Under the pieces are notes generated by a model. The model made no database searches, had not been told where the DNA came from, and worked only from the letters and a program-made list of their open reading frames with translations. DNA of 64,000 nucleotides, from NCBI RefSeq assembly GCF_000737715.1, contig NZ_JPRN01000008.1:124001-188000 (forward strand). Direction: 5' to 3'. Below are positions 53,980 to 61,891 of the stretch, in pieces. A program made the position numbers and the translations under genes. This DNA is from Chryseobacterium sp. JM1. GTDB lineage: Bacteria; Bacteroidota; Bacteroidia; Flavobacteriales; Weeksellaceae. How positions within the stretch are numbered: the first letter of the stretch is position 1; each line of letters begins with the position of its first letter.

Positions 53980-54111
53980 ATTCTGATAGGACTGCATCCT
54001 ATCTTGGGCTAAATCTTCACGTGGTGGCTGTTGTTTCTCAGTAGTATTCTGATAGGACTGCATCCTATCTTATGCTAAATCGCCACGTTGTGGCTTGCTT
54101 TTCTCAGCAGT
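53980..54111 (+). repeat. 66-bp tandem direct duplication
   Basis: Two adjacent units, 53980-54045 and 54046-54111, have the same length and about 88 percent identity. The first 26 bases are identical (ATTCTGATAGGACTGCATCC then TATCTT). Each contains the palindrome GATAGGACTGCATCCTATC and a CCACGTTGTGG-like or CACGTGGTGG word. The surrounding 395-base gap holds no gene. Confidence 0.85.
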
Positions 54112-54295
54112 TGTAACCTTGATTTCTTATATTTTAAGATTAAAAAAGTATAGCTTACAAAATATTTAGTAATCTGTTCCATTAGCTTAATCTGGACTAA
54201 CTCGCTTAACCCCGTATCGCGTAACTCTCTATCTTTTAATTCTCATAAACCGAACTCAAGATATTTATCACATCAGATTTTGATTGTATTTACTT

Positions 54296-56347
54296 TTACT
54301 CCCCAAGTTTTGAAACTGTGTCCTGAAAACTCAATAAGTCCTTTTTCAATTCCAGGTAATATTCATTGAGGATTTTCTGAAATTCATTCACCATAGCAAA
54401 CACGGCTTCTACTTCTGGTTCCAGGTATTTATCGTGATTAAAATAAATGTACGAAGCTTCTGCATATGATTTTAGGGTAGCTCTGCTTTCCTCTGTTAAT
54501 GATTCTTTATACCTTGAGTTTTCTATAAAATCATTCAGTTCTTTTTTGAAGTCAGTTTCGGCTTTTAACAGTTTGGCTCTGTGTTTACGGATTTCTTCAA
54601 AAGGTAGCGTTACGGTCATAAACTGAAGGTATGCAGCAAATTTAGTCAGTGCTTCCTGAAACCTGTCGAATTCTTTGTCTATGATTCCAAACTTTTTGTA
54701 TTTACCCAGTAAAATAGATTGGTCATGTTGATCGGCCTTACTGAAATAATACAGGAAGATATCTTCATCATTTTTTGTGAGCGCGGTCTTTACTTTTAAA
54801 AGTTCACTTTCAAGTTCAGGAATGAGTTTGGTAGCATCTTTGGCTTTGTACAGGTTTTCTCCGTATCTGAATGTTTTAATTTCTTTAGGGTTGGCTTTTA
54901 GATAGGCAAGGGTTTGCAGATCACTTTCAATTCCAACTTTCTCGTAAATTAAAGAAACTTTTCGGTCACTGAACAGATCTTCACTGGTCATTACGGTGCC
55001 GGAATCTTTTATAATCGTTTCGATATTCTCTAATAGTGGATTGTGGGCTTCATAATACCCGTTGAAATTTGAACTTAGGTACTGATAAGGGTATTTTTCT
55101 ATATAAAGCTCAGTGAATTTTTCGTCGTCTATCACTTCACCCACATTTTTCACCTGATGCAGGGTCAGGTATTTTCGGGTCATCACCTCACAGATCTCAT
55201 CATATCCTCTGATGATATTTTTTGCCAGTTCATGATTTTCCTGAATATTTCGGGTTGTATTGTTTCTGATTCTTTCAATTCTTTTTACGGTATCCGGATG
55301 GGAAGCCCACTGATCCTGAATTTCTATTTTTGTTTTGTTATAACGGGTTAAATCTTCTGCATCTACTTTTGGAAGGCCATTTACATAAGGATGGTTGTTT
55401 CTTTCACTGAAAATTTTCAGTAAAGAAGAATGATTTTTATAAAGATTCTGAGGAAGGTATTTCTGCTCACTTTGGATATAGAAATTAAAAGAATATTGAA
55501 AAGCGGAATCACTTAGTTCTATTCTCAATAACGAAGAGATCTGCTCCTGAGGATTGGTGAGAAAAGTCGCAACGGCATCTGCATGATATTCCATCTCCCG
55601 GCTCAGGGAAGCGTGTTTTTGGAATAGAAAAGATGAAACTTTTTTCAGGATAAACTGAAATACATTGATAAAGCCCACTGAAATCGCTCCAAATAAGCTG
55701 AAAAAAGCATTTCCCGAAAAAGTCATGATCATGTTTTCATATTCTTTATTATTGTAAACCGTTTCGTACACAATTTTTTGTGCATGATGAACATATCCAC
55801 CCACTTTCATGCTTCTTTGGGAAAAATGCCCGAATTCATGGGCGAGAATAGTTTTTAATTCGCCGGTACTTGTAGAATTGATTAATCCCAAACCAATGGT
55901 AAGATTTTTTCTCACCGGAAAAAACATACTCCAGAAAACGGAATTATAACTTACACTGGCATTAACATCAGGAGAAAAGAAAACCTTTTTAGGAGCTTTT
56001 ACCTGAGTATCTTTAACAATTTCATCGATGATACTGAATAATTCCGGCTGTTGGGATCTTGTAATTTCTACCAAGTGTCTCGTGTTGTAGGTGTTTTCAT
56101 TGAAAATGAATTTAATCATAAAATAAAAAACAAAAATACCAATGCTGGCAAGACCTGCGGCTGCTATAAGTGTATAGTAGCTTATTTTGAATGCAAGAAT
56201 AGAATATGCTCCGTATCCTAAAAGCACAATGAGAAAGAGGGAAACGGCGATAAGGATAAGATATACGGTGAAAAATATAGAAATAGATACAATAGCGGAA
56301 GTCAGCTTAGACCTGTAAGCTGCCGACATTTTAGGAAGGTTATTCAT
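54296..56347 (-). CDS. M48-family membrane metallopeptidase
   Basis: 683 residues. Two hydrophobic segments near 20-45 and 55-80 anchor the N-terminus in the membrane. The zinc motif HEFGH is in LAHEFGHFSQRS (about 169) and the third ligand Glu in REMEYHADAVATF. M48 proteases (HtpX/Ste24 type) clear damaged membrane proteins. The C-terminal 400 residues are a helical extension not typical of HtpX, which is only about 290 residues. Single gene; an HD-hydrolase gene follows upstream on the same strand after 19 bases. Confidence 0.88.
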   Translation of the reverse strand: MNNLPKMSAAYRSKLTSAIVSISIFFTVYLILIAVSLFLIVLLGYGAYSILAFKISYYTLIAAAGLASIGIFVFYFMIKFIFNENTYNTRHLVEITRSQQPELFSIIDEIVKDTQVKAPKKVFFSPDVNASVSYNSVFWSMFFPVRKNLTIGLGLINSTSTGELKTILAHEFGHFSQRSMKVGGYVHHAQKIVYETVYNNKEYENMIMTFSGNAFFSLFGAISVGFINVFQFILKKVSSFLFQKHASLSREMEYHADAVATFLTNPQEQISSLLRIELSDSAFQYSFNFYIQSEQKYLPQNLYKNHSSLLKIFSERNNHPYVNGLPKVDAEDLTRYNKTKIEIQDQWASHPDTVKRIERIRNNTTRNIQENHELAKNIIRGYDEICEVMTRKYLTLHQVKNVGEVIDDEKFTELYIEKYPYQYLSSNFNGYYEAHNPLLENIETIIKDSGTVMTSEDLFSDRKVSLIYEKVGIESDLQTLAYLKANPKEIKTFRYGENLYKAKDATKLIPELESELLKVKTALTKNDEDIFLYYFSKADQHDQSILLGKYKKFGIIDKEFDRFQEALTKFAAYLQFMTVTLPFEEIRKHRAKLLKAETDFKKELNDFIENSRYKESLTEESRATLKSYAEASYIYFNHDKYLEPEVEAVFAMVNEFQKILNEYYLELKKDLLSFQDTVSKLGE

Positions 56348-56366
56348 TTTTTGTGTTTTTATACTT

Positions 56367-56813
56367 TTAATATTTCTCTATTAAATAATGATACGCTTTC
56401 AGGTATTTATTGAATCTTTTAATATCCTTAGGTGTAAGCTCTCTGTTAACTCTTCTGAGATCCATATTATCACGGAGGTCATTTAGTTTTACAGCAACAG
56501 CTAAAGGTGATCTTTCCGTTCTTTTAACGAATTCATCGTAATCTTCTTCGGGATCAAATTTGGTAAGGCAGCTGATAGCAAAAATAATGTATTCGGGAAA
56601 GCCTTCGGTTCTTAAATACTCCAGACTGAACTCTTCCGGATGATCTTCCACTACGTCATGAAGGACGCCAACGATCTTTTCGTCGAGTGTTTTTCCGTAT
56701 TCCATGACACGCATCACGTGAGCGATGTAGGGAGCATGGTATTTGTCGGTTTGTCCTTTGTGTGCTTTATCAGCTATCTTTATGGCTCTGTTGAGCATTT
56801 CTTCTTTTGTCAT
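56367..56813 (-). CDS. HD-domain hydrolase, Mesh1/SpoT-hydrolase-like
   Basis: 148 residues. The HD motifs are visible: His in YIAHVMRVMEYG, GVLHDVVED (HD pair), and NDLRDNM. This resembles the hydrolase half of RelA/SpoT proteins and the small alarmone hydrolase Mesh1, and no synthetase domain is present. It would break down (p)ppGpp or a related nucleotide. Whether it does so here is inference from the motifs. It ends 19 bases before the M48 protease gene and is probably co-transcribed with it. Confidence 0.82.
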   Translation of the reverse strand: MTKEEMLNRAIKIADKAHKGQTDKYHAPYIAHVMRVMEYGKTLDEKIVGVLHDVVEDHPEEFSLEYLRTEGFPEYIIFAISCLTKFDPEEDYDEFVKRTERSPLAVAVKLNDLRDNMDLRRVNRELTPKDIKRFNKYLKAYHYLIEKY

Positions 56814-56892
56814 TTCAAATAGAAAATAGAATACAAAAATAAAAAATGCCTTAAAAAATAAGACATTTTTATTGAGAATATTTTAAGGAATA

Positions 56893-57228
56893 TTAAATAA
56901 CGGTTTCATCCTCTACAGAAGCGCCTGGAGCATTGTTTTTAACGGATTCTATTCCGTTATCCATGCCGTTTTCAGATTCGTACATCTGGCTGGTTCCTAT
57001 GATCTGTCCGTTTCCTGCTTTTAAATTGAAATAACAGCGGTCATCTTTTGCTGTATTTCTTTCAAATTTGGAATCGTCCTGAGAATTGGTGCGTACAGAT
57101 TCTATTCCGTTTTCACAGGATGGTTTTGAGCTATATCCCTGGCTGGTTAAGATTACTTGTCCGTTTCCGGCTTTAAGATTGAATTTGAAGTCACCATCGG
57201 TTCTCTTCGAGATAATAAATTTTCCCAT
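56893..57228 (-). CDS. YegP family protein (two DUF1508 repeats)
   Basis: 111 residues with two tandem DUF1508-type repeats: FKFNLKAGNGQVILTSQGY at about 15-33 and YFNLKAGNGQIIGTSQMY at about 66-83, each followed by an NGIESV block. The YegP fold has no known catalytic activity. Cytoplasmic, small and soluble. The acidic tail ends in EDETVI. A single gene in the minus-strand group. Confidence 0.9.
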   Translation of the reverse strand: MGKFIISKRTDGDFKFNLKAGNGQVILTSQGYSSKPSCENGIESVRTNSQDDSKFERNTAKDDRCYFNLKAGNGQIIGTSQMYESENGMDNGIESVKNNAPGASVEDETVI

Positions 57229-57265
57229 AGTAATTGGTTTTTGTGGTTTGATTAGTTTTTTTTAA

Positions 57266-57604
57266 TTATTTGGAAGGCTGTGCCTTTTTTGTGTCAGGTA
57301 TCAGTTTTTCAGGAGCTGAGCTGTTGAGTATTCTGTATTTTGAGTTATCCCGTTTGGCTTCTTTTAAGGCCATATACTGTGATGTATCTTTTGGAGTGGC
57401 AACAAGCATTTTATACTGCTGTTTCTGATCGGTATGAATCTTTGCCTGTGTTTCCTTAAGGCCTTTAAAATTAAGGATTTTGGCAGTATCTACCTTTGGA
57501 ATAATTTGTTTTCTGTCTTCTTTCTGCTGGGCGAAAGTCATTGTGCAAAACAATAATAATGAGCAGGAGAATAATAACTTCATTTCTTTGTGTTTTTTTA
57601 TCAT
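57266..57604 (-). CDS. Small exported protein of unknown function
   Basis: 112 residues. The frame starts at ATG 57604, but a second ATG at 57583 (MKLLFSCSLLLFCTMTFAQ) directly opens a signal peptide and may be the true start. The mature part is Lys/Gln/Asp-rich with no recognisable domain. It lies 37 bases upstream of the YegP gene on the same strand. Export to the periplasm is well supported; the role is unknown. Confidence 0.6.
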   Translation of the reverse strand: MIKKHKEMKLLFSCSLLLFCTMTFAQQKEDRKQIIPKVDTAKILNFKGLKETQAKIHTDQKQQYKMLVATPKDTSQYMALKEAKRDNSKYRILNSSAPEKLIPDTKKAQPSK

Positions 57605-57669
57605 ATTGAAAAAAATAATGATCTGTGATCAAATTTAATGATTAAAAATAGTAAAAAAATTGAAAAACA

Positions 57670-57711
57670 GCAAAAAAAAACCTACGCGAAGTCGAAGACT
57701 TCGCGTAGGTT
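57670..57711 (-). terminator. Perfect 15-bp hairpin with T-run on the minus strand
   Basis: AACCTACGCGAAGTC (57679-57693) and GACTTCGCGTAGGTT (57697-57711) are exact complements around GAA; on the minus strand nine Ts follow. It looks like an intrinsic terminator but no minus-strand gene lies before it. Confidence 0.7.
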
Positions 57712-57882
57712 CTCCATAAACAAAATATTGAATTATTTCATTTTCTGTTTTTTGATCGCGGATGTGTTTTTGGGATTACTTTTATGGAACGAGGTTTTTA
57801 GTTAGACCTAATAAAAATAAAAAGTAGTTGCAGATCTGAAAAAAATCTTTATTTTTGGCCCCTATTAAAAAAAACAAAAACT

Positions 57883-58287
57883 ATGAAATGGTACTTAAAA
57901 GCATTGAAACAGTATGCTGATTTTACAGGAAGAGCGAGAAGAACCGAGTACTGGATGTACTTATTATTTAATACAATCTTCGTGATTATAGCGACGTTAT
58001 TGGATAATCTTTTGGGATTGAAATTTTATCAGGATATGCCTTATGGTTTTATTTATATGGTTTACGCATTGGCTACTTTTATTCCGGGATTAGCTGTTTT
58101 GGTTAGAAGATTACATGATGTAGATAAAAGCGGATGGTGGTTTTTTATCTCTTTGATCCCAATTGTTGGAGCTATCTGGTTATTGATCCTTTTATTTACA
58201 GAAGGAACTCCGGGAACCAATCAATATGGTGTAAATCCTAAAGAGAATTTCAATGAAATCAATGAAATCGGACAAAAACAGATGTAA
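57883..58287 (+). CDS. DUF805 membrane protein
   Basis: 134 residues with three to four hydrophobic segments: YWMYLLFNTIFVIIATLLDN, then FIYMVYALATFIPGLAVLVR and WWFFISLIPIVGAIWLLILL. The domain start FTGRARRTEYW and the later RRLHDVDKSGWW are the DUF805 signature. The function is unknown; the family sits in the inner membrane and is often stress-linked. Monocistronic with its own terminator. Confidence 0.92.
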   Translation: MKWYLKALKQYADFTGRARRTEYWMYLLFNTIFVIIATLLDNLLGLKFYQDMPYGFIYMVYALATFIPGLAVLVRRLHDVDKSGWWFFISLIPIVGAIWLLILLFTEGTPGTNQYGVNPKENFNEINEIGQKQM

Positions 58288-58320
58288 TTTCCAAAAGAAT
58301 TACAACCCATATTAATATAA

Positions 58321-58348
58321 TAAACGCTCCAAAATCTTGGAGCGTTTA
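58321..58348. terminator. Bidirectional terminator between DUF805 and the acyl-CoA dehydrogenase gene
   Basis: TAAACGCTCCAA and TTGGAGCGTTTA pair perfectly (12 bp) around AATC. Confidence 0.8.
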
Positions 58349-58369
58349 CTGTTATATTCAAAATAATGT

Positions 58370-60136
58370 TTAGTAATTACCTTTAGCAATATACTGGGCT
58401 GCAACTTTTTCAGTTAAAGCCACTACATTAGGATGGTTGGTATATTTTGTAAATCTTCTCAGGCCTGAAAGCATCATTCTCTGCTCATCACCTTCAGCGA
58501 AAGAGATAATTCCTTCTTTAGCGGCTGCGATGACCTTTTCAACAGCTTTGTAAAGGTTAAGCTGTGCCATTGCTGCTTCTACAGAATCAGGAGAGAAGTG
58601 TTTCTCAGCTCTCAGTACAGCAGATTCTGCCATGTAAAGCTGGTTAAGGATCTCAGATGCATTTAATAATAAGTGTTGTTGCTTTTCGATATCCATCATG
58701 AATTTTTGAAGAGCAGCTCCGGAAACCATAAGGAATACTTTCTTAAGGTTAGCGATGATTGCTTTTTCTTCACTCATGAATGCTGAATAATCAGGAACAT
58801 CAAATGAAGGAATTCCAGTTAATTCTTTGCTGATTGCCATTGCCGGAGAAAGCAAATCTAATTCTCCTTTCATCGCTCTCTTAATTAACATTCCTACTGC
58901 TAATAATCTGTTGATCTCATTGGTTCCTTCATAGATTCTTGCGATTCTTGAATCTCTCCATGCAGCTTCCATTGGCATATCTTCAGAGAATCCCATTCCT
59001 CCGTACACCTGGATTCCTTCGTCAGCAGTATGTTGTGTTAAATCTGAAACAAAAACCTTCAGAATAGAAGCTTCTACCGCAAATTCTTCAACTCCTTTCA
59101 ATTCAGCCTGCTGATGATTCATTCCACCGGCAACCAATTCATTGATTTTATCTTCAACGTCTTTTGCAGCTCTGTAAGAACCCGCCTCAGCAACGAAAAT
59201 TCCTGTTGCCATTTCTGCCAGCTTCTTTCTGATCGCTCCGAAAGTTGAAATAGAAACGCCAAACTGCTTTCTTTCGTTAGAATACTGAAGAGAGTGGTTT
59301 AAGATTCTTCTCTGTCCGTCAAGGTTGGCAGCTGCCAATTTAATTCTTCCTACATTCAAAGCATTCAAAGCGATTTTGAAACCGTTGTTTCTTTCGCCTA
59401 AAAGGTTCTCAGCAGGAACTTTCATATCATTAAAGAAAACCTGTCTTGTAGAAGACGAACGGATTCCCAGTTTATGTTCTTCTTCACCGAAAGTAAGTCC
59501 TTCAGTTCCTTCTTTTTCTACGATGAAACCGGTGATGTTTTTATCATCATCAATTTTAGCAAATACAATGAAGATTTCTGCAAAACCTGCATTGGAGATC
59601 CACATTTTCTGTCCGTTGATCACATAATGTTTTCCATCTTCAGAAAGCTTAGCTCTTGTTTTTCCTGAGTTGGCATCAGAACCTGCATCAGGCTCAGTCA
59701 GACAGTATGCTCCGAATTTTGTCCCTGTAGCCAGATCCGGAAGGTATTTTTTCTTTTGCTCTTCTGTACCATACAATAGGATAGGAAGGGTTCCGATTCC
59801 CGTATGTGCTCCATAAGCCGTAGCCAGTGAACCATTCGCTCCTGAACAGTAATCACATGCCAGCATGGTATTTACGAAGCCCATTCCAAGACCGCCGTAT
59901 TCCTCAGGAACAGCCACTCCTAAAAGTCCCATTTCTCCCAACTGACGCATCTTTTCTTCAGTTAAAGCATAATCTTTTTTCTCAAATCTTTCTTTTTGAG
60001 GAATTACTTCTCTGTCGATAAATTCTTTCGCAGAATCACGAAGCATTTTTTGTTCTTCACTCAGTTCTTCAAGAGTGAAAATATCATTTGCAGGAATTTC
60101 CTTGATCAGGAATTCACCTCCTTTTAATGTAGCCAT
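58370..60136 (-). CDS. Acyl-CoA dehydrogenase family protein
   Basis: 588 residues, about 200 more than short-chain enzymes, with a C-terminal helical extension as in very-long-chain dehydrogenases. The FAD/substrate motifs are YCLTEPDAGSDANSGKTRA and QVYGGMGFSEDMPMEAAWRD; the catalytic Glu is in RIYEGTNEINRLL. It oxidises acyl-CoA to trans-2-enoyl-CoA, the first step of beta-oxidation, passing electrons to ETF. It is the last of a fatty-acid-degradation group read on the minus strand after the thiolase and hydratase/dehydrogenase genes. Confidence 0.93.
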   Translation of the reverse strand: MATLKGGEFLIKEIPANDIFTLEELSEEQKMLRDSAKEFIDREVIPQKERFEKKDYALTEEKMRQLGEMGLLGVAVPEEYGGLGMGFVNTMLACDYCSGANGSLATAYGAHTGIGTLPILLYGTEEQKKKYLPDLATGTKFGAYCLTEPDAGSDANSGKTRAKLSEDGKHYVINGQKMWISNAGFAEIFIVFAKIDDDKNITGFIVEKEGTEGLTFGEEEHKLGIRSSSTRQVFFNDMKVPAENLLGERNNGFKIALNALNVGRIKLAAANLDGQRRILNHSLQYSNERKQFGVSISTFGAIRKKLAEMATGIFVAEAGSYRAAKDVEDKINELVAGGMNHQQAELKGVEEFAVEASILKVFVSDLTQHTADEGIQVYGGMGFSEDMPMEAAWRDSRIARIYEGTNEINRLLAVGMLIKRAMKGELDLLSPAMAISKELTGIPSFDVPDYSAFMSEEKAIIANLKKVFLMVSGAALQKFMMDIEKQQHLLLNASEILNQLYMAESAVLRAEKHFSPDSVEAAMAQLNLYKAVEKVIAAAKEGIISFAEGDEQRMMLSGLRRFTKYTNHPNVVALTEKVAAQYIAKGNY

Positions 60137-60274
60137 ATGTTTTTTTGTTTATTTATTTTTTTGTAAAAAGTATATTGTACAAAGTAAAAAGTATAACATA
60201 TACTGTACTTTTTCTTTGCAATATCAGCTGTACGTCTTTAATACTTTATACATTGTACTGCCGACATTATACAA
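60137..60274. repeat. Beta-oxidation operon spacer with GTACA/TGTAC-rich repeat
   Basis: The 138-base gap contains reiterated AAAGTAT, GTACAAAGTAAAAAGTATA and TGTACTTT words, ending with AATACTTTATACATTGTACT and GCCGACATTATACAATT at 60240-60276. The last block matches the block at 61856-61892 in about 32 of 37 positions. Confidence 0.7.
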
Positions 60275-61453
60275 TTAAAGAAGTTCGAAGATACTTGCCG
60301 CTCCCTGTCCCGTACCTACACACATAGAAACCATTCCGTACTTGTTGCCGCGTCTTCTCATTTCGTCAAGAAGCTGAACGGTTAATTTGGTTCCTGTACA
60401 TCCAAGCGGGTGGCCAAGAGCGATGGCACCTCCGTTGACGTTAAGGATATCAGGGTTTAGTCCTAATTCCTTTTTGATCGCCACAGACTGTGATGCAAAG
60501 GCTTCGTTCAATTCAATTAATTCAATATCTTTTAATTCAAGACCGGCTTGTTTTAAAGCTTTTGGAATTGCATAAATCGGTCCCATACCCATAATTCTAG
60601 GTTCAAGACCTGCAGCAGCATAAGCTACCAATCTTGCTTCCGGCTCAAGACCTAATTCTTTTACCATTTCTTCACTCATCACCATGACAAAGGCGGCTCC
60701 GTCACTCATCTGAGAAGAATTTCCGGCTGTTACACTTCCTCCGTTGGCGAACACAGGTCTCAGTTTAGCAAGACCTTCCAGAGAAGTGTCTTTTCTAGGA
60801 CCTTCATCTACAGAGAAGTCAAACTTTTTGGACTGCATTTTCTGGTTGTCATCCAGGAAATTATATTCTACAGGAATCGAAACGATCTGACTGGCAAATT
60901 TTCCTTCAGCATTCGCTTTTAAAGCTTTCATATGCGATTCAAAGGCAAACTGATCCTGTTCTTCTCTTGTAATATTATACTGTTTGGCTACTTCTTCAGC
61001 GGTGTAACCCATTCCCCAGTAATAATCAGGGTTTGTTTTTGCGATATCCGTTTCCGGAACCGGCTTGTAACCACCCATCGGGATATAAGACATAGATTCT
61101 GTACCTCCTGCGATGATACAGTCTGCCATTCCAGCCTGGATTTTTGCAGAAGCAATAGCAATCGCTTCACTTCCTGATGCGCAGTATCTGTTTACAGTAA
61201 CCCCGGGAACTTTATCGGTATTCAATCCCATTAAAGAAATCAGACGGGCTACATTCAGTCCCTGTTCTGCTTCCGGCATTGCGTTTCCTACGATAAGGTC
61301 GTCAATTCTGTTTTTATCTAATTGTGGTAGCTCAGCCATTAATTTTTCAATAACTGTAGCGGCCATCACGTCGGGTCTTGTGAATCTTAAACTTCCTTTT
61401 GGAGCTTTTCCTACGGCAGTTCTGAAACCCTTTACTATATATGCTTGTTTCAT
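60275..61453 (-). CDS. Acetyl-CoA C-acyltransferase (3-ketoacyl-CoA thiolase)
   Basis: 392 residues, the standard thiolase length. The nucleophilic Cys is in NRYCASGSEAIAIAS (about 92). The His/Cys pair of the second half is in GGAIALGHPLGCTGTKL and CVGTGQGAAS. It cleaves 3-ketoacyl-CoA to acetyl-CoA and a shortened acyl-CoA, the last step of beta-oxidation. It lies between the dehydrogenase and hydratase genes on the minus strand. It could also act in the biosynthetic direction. Confidence 0.94.
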   Translation of the reverse strand: MKQAYIVKGFRTAVGKAPKGSLRFTRPDVMAATVIEKLMAELPQLDKNRIDDLIVGNAMPEAEQGLNVARLISLMGLNTDKVPGVTVNRYCASGSEAIAIASAKIQAGMADCIIAGGTESMSYIPMGGYKPVPETDIAKTNPDYYWGMGYTAEEVAKQYNITREEQDQFAFESHMKALKANAEGKFASQIVSIPVEYNFLDDNQKMQSKKFDFSVDEGPRKDTSLEGLAKLRPVFANGGSVTAGNSSQMSDGAAFVMVMSEEMVKELGLEPEARLVAYAAAGLEPRIMGMGPIYAIPKALKQAGLELKDIELIELNEAFASQSVAIKKELGLNPDILNVNGGAIALGHPLGCTGTKLTVQLLDEMRRRGNKYGMVSMCVGTGQGAASIFELL

Positions 61454-61498
61454 TTTATGTAAAATGTATTATGTACAATGTAAAATGTACAGTGTACG
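61454..61498. repeat. TGTACAATGTAAAATGTAC repeat upstream of the thiolase gene
   Basis: ATGTAAAATGTATTATGTAC, then AATGTAAAATGTACAGTGTA are reiterated between the thiolase start and the end of the four-helix-bundle gene. Confidence 0.65.
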
Positions 61499-61852
61499 TT
61501 ATTTAGAATAATTTTGTTTTAATCTAATTATCATATTTTGAATATGTCTGATATCGGTTATGAGTAGTTCAAAATCACTTTTATTAATGAATTCCAAATC
61601 ATTAGCAATTATAATTTGGGTTTCAAATTCAAAAGAAGAACCTAATGCAATGTTTAAAAACTGACAGAACTGAGGATTGGTATCTCTTCCGGCACCTTCA
61701 GCAATATTAGAAGGAATTGAATAAAGACTTCTTCTTGACTGAGATGTCAAGCCAAATAATTCATCCTTAGGGAAGTTTTTAGACATTATATAATATTGTT
61801 TACACAATAAAATTGATTTTTTCCAAACCTCCAGTTCTCTAAAATTGTGCAT
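61499..61852 (-). CDS. Four-helix-bundle protein (23S rRNA intervening-sequence family)
   Basis: About 117 residues from ATG 61852 (the frame continues upstream to a TTG at 61876, inside a repeat). Four helices are predicted. The core motifs FRELEVWKKSILLCKQYY, FGLTSQSRRSLYSIPSNIAE and EGAGRDTNPQFCQFLNIALG match the IVP/S23 family, related in fold to the Avd accessory protein of diversity-generating retroelements. It does not belong to fatty-acid breakdown, yet sits inside that operon, flanked by related short repeats. Function unknown; such genes are often transferred or inserted. Confidence 0.9.
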   Translation of the reverse strand: MHNFRELEVWKKSILLCKQYYIMSKNFPKDELFGLTSQSRRSLYSIPSNIAEGAGRDTNPQFCQFLNIALGSSFEFETQIIIANDLEFINKSDFELLITDIRHIQNMIIRLKQNYSK

Positions 61853-61891
61853 GTCAATACTTTTTACATTATACAACCGACATTGTACAAA
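61853..61891. repeat. Repeat upstream of the four-helix-bundle gene
   Basis: AATACTTTTTACATTATACA and ACCGACATTGTACAAATT (61856-61892) match the repeat at 60240-60276 with about five differences. Confidence 0.7.

Noticed and set aside
61499..61852. A diversity-generating retroelement
   Set aside because: No reverse transcriptase or template/variable repeat pair is nearby; only the fold family is shared with Avd.
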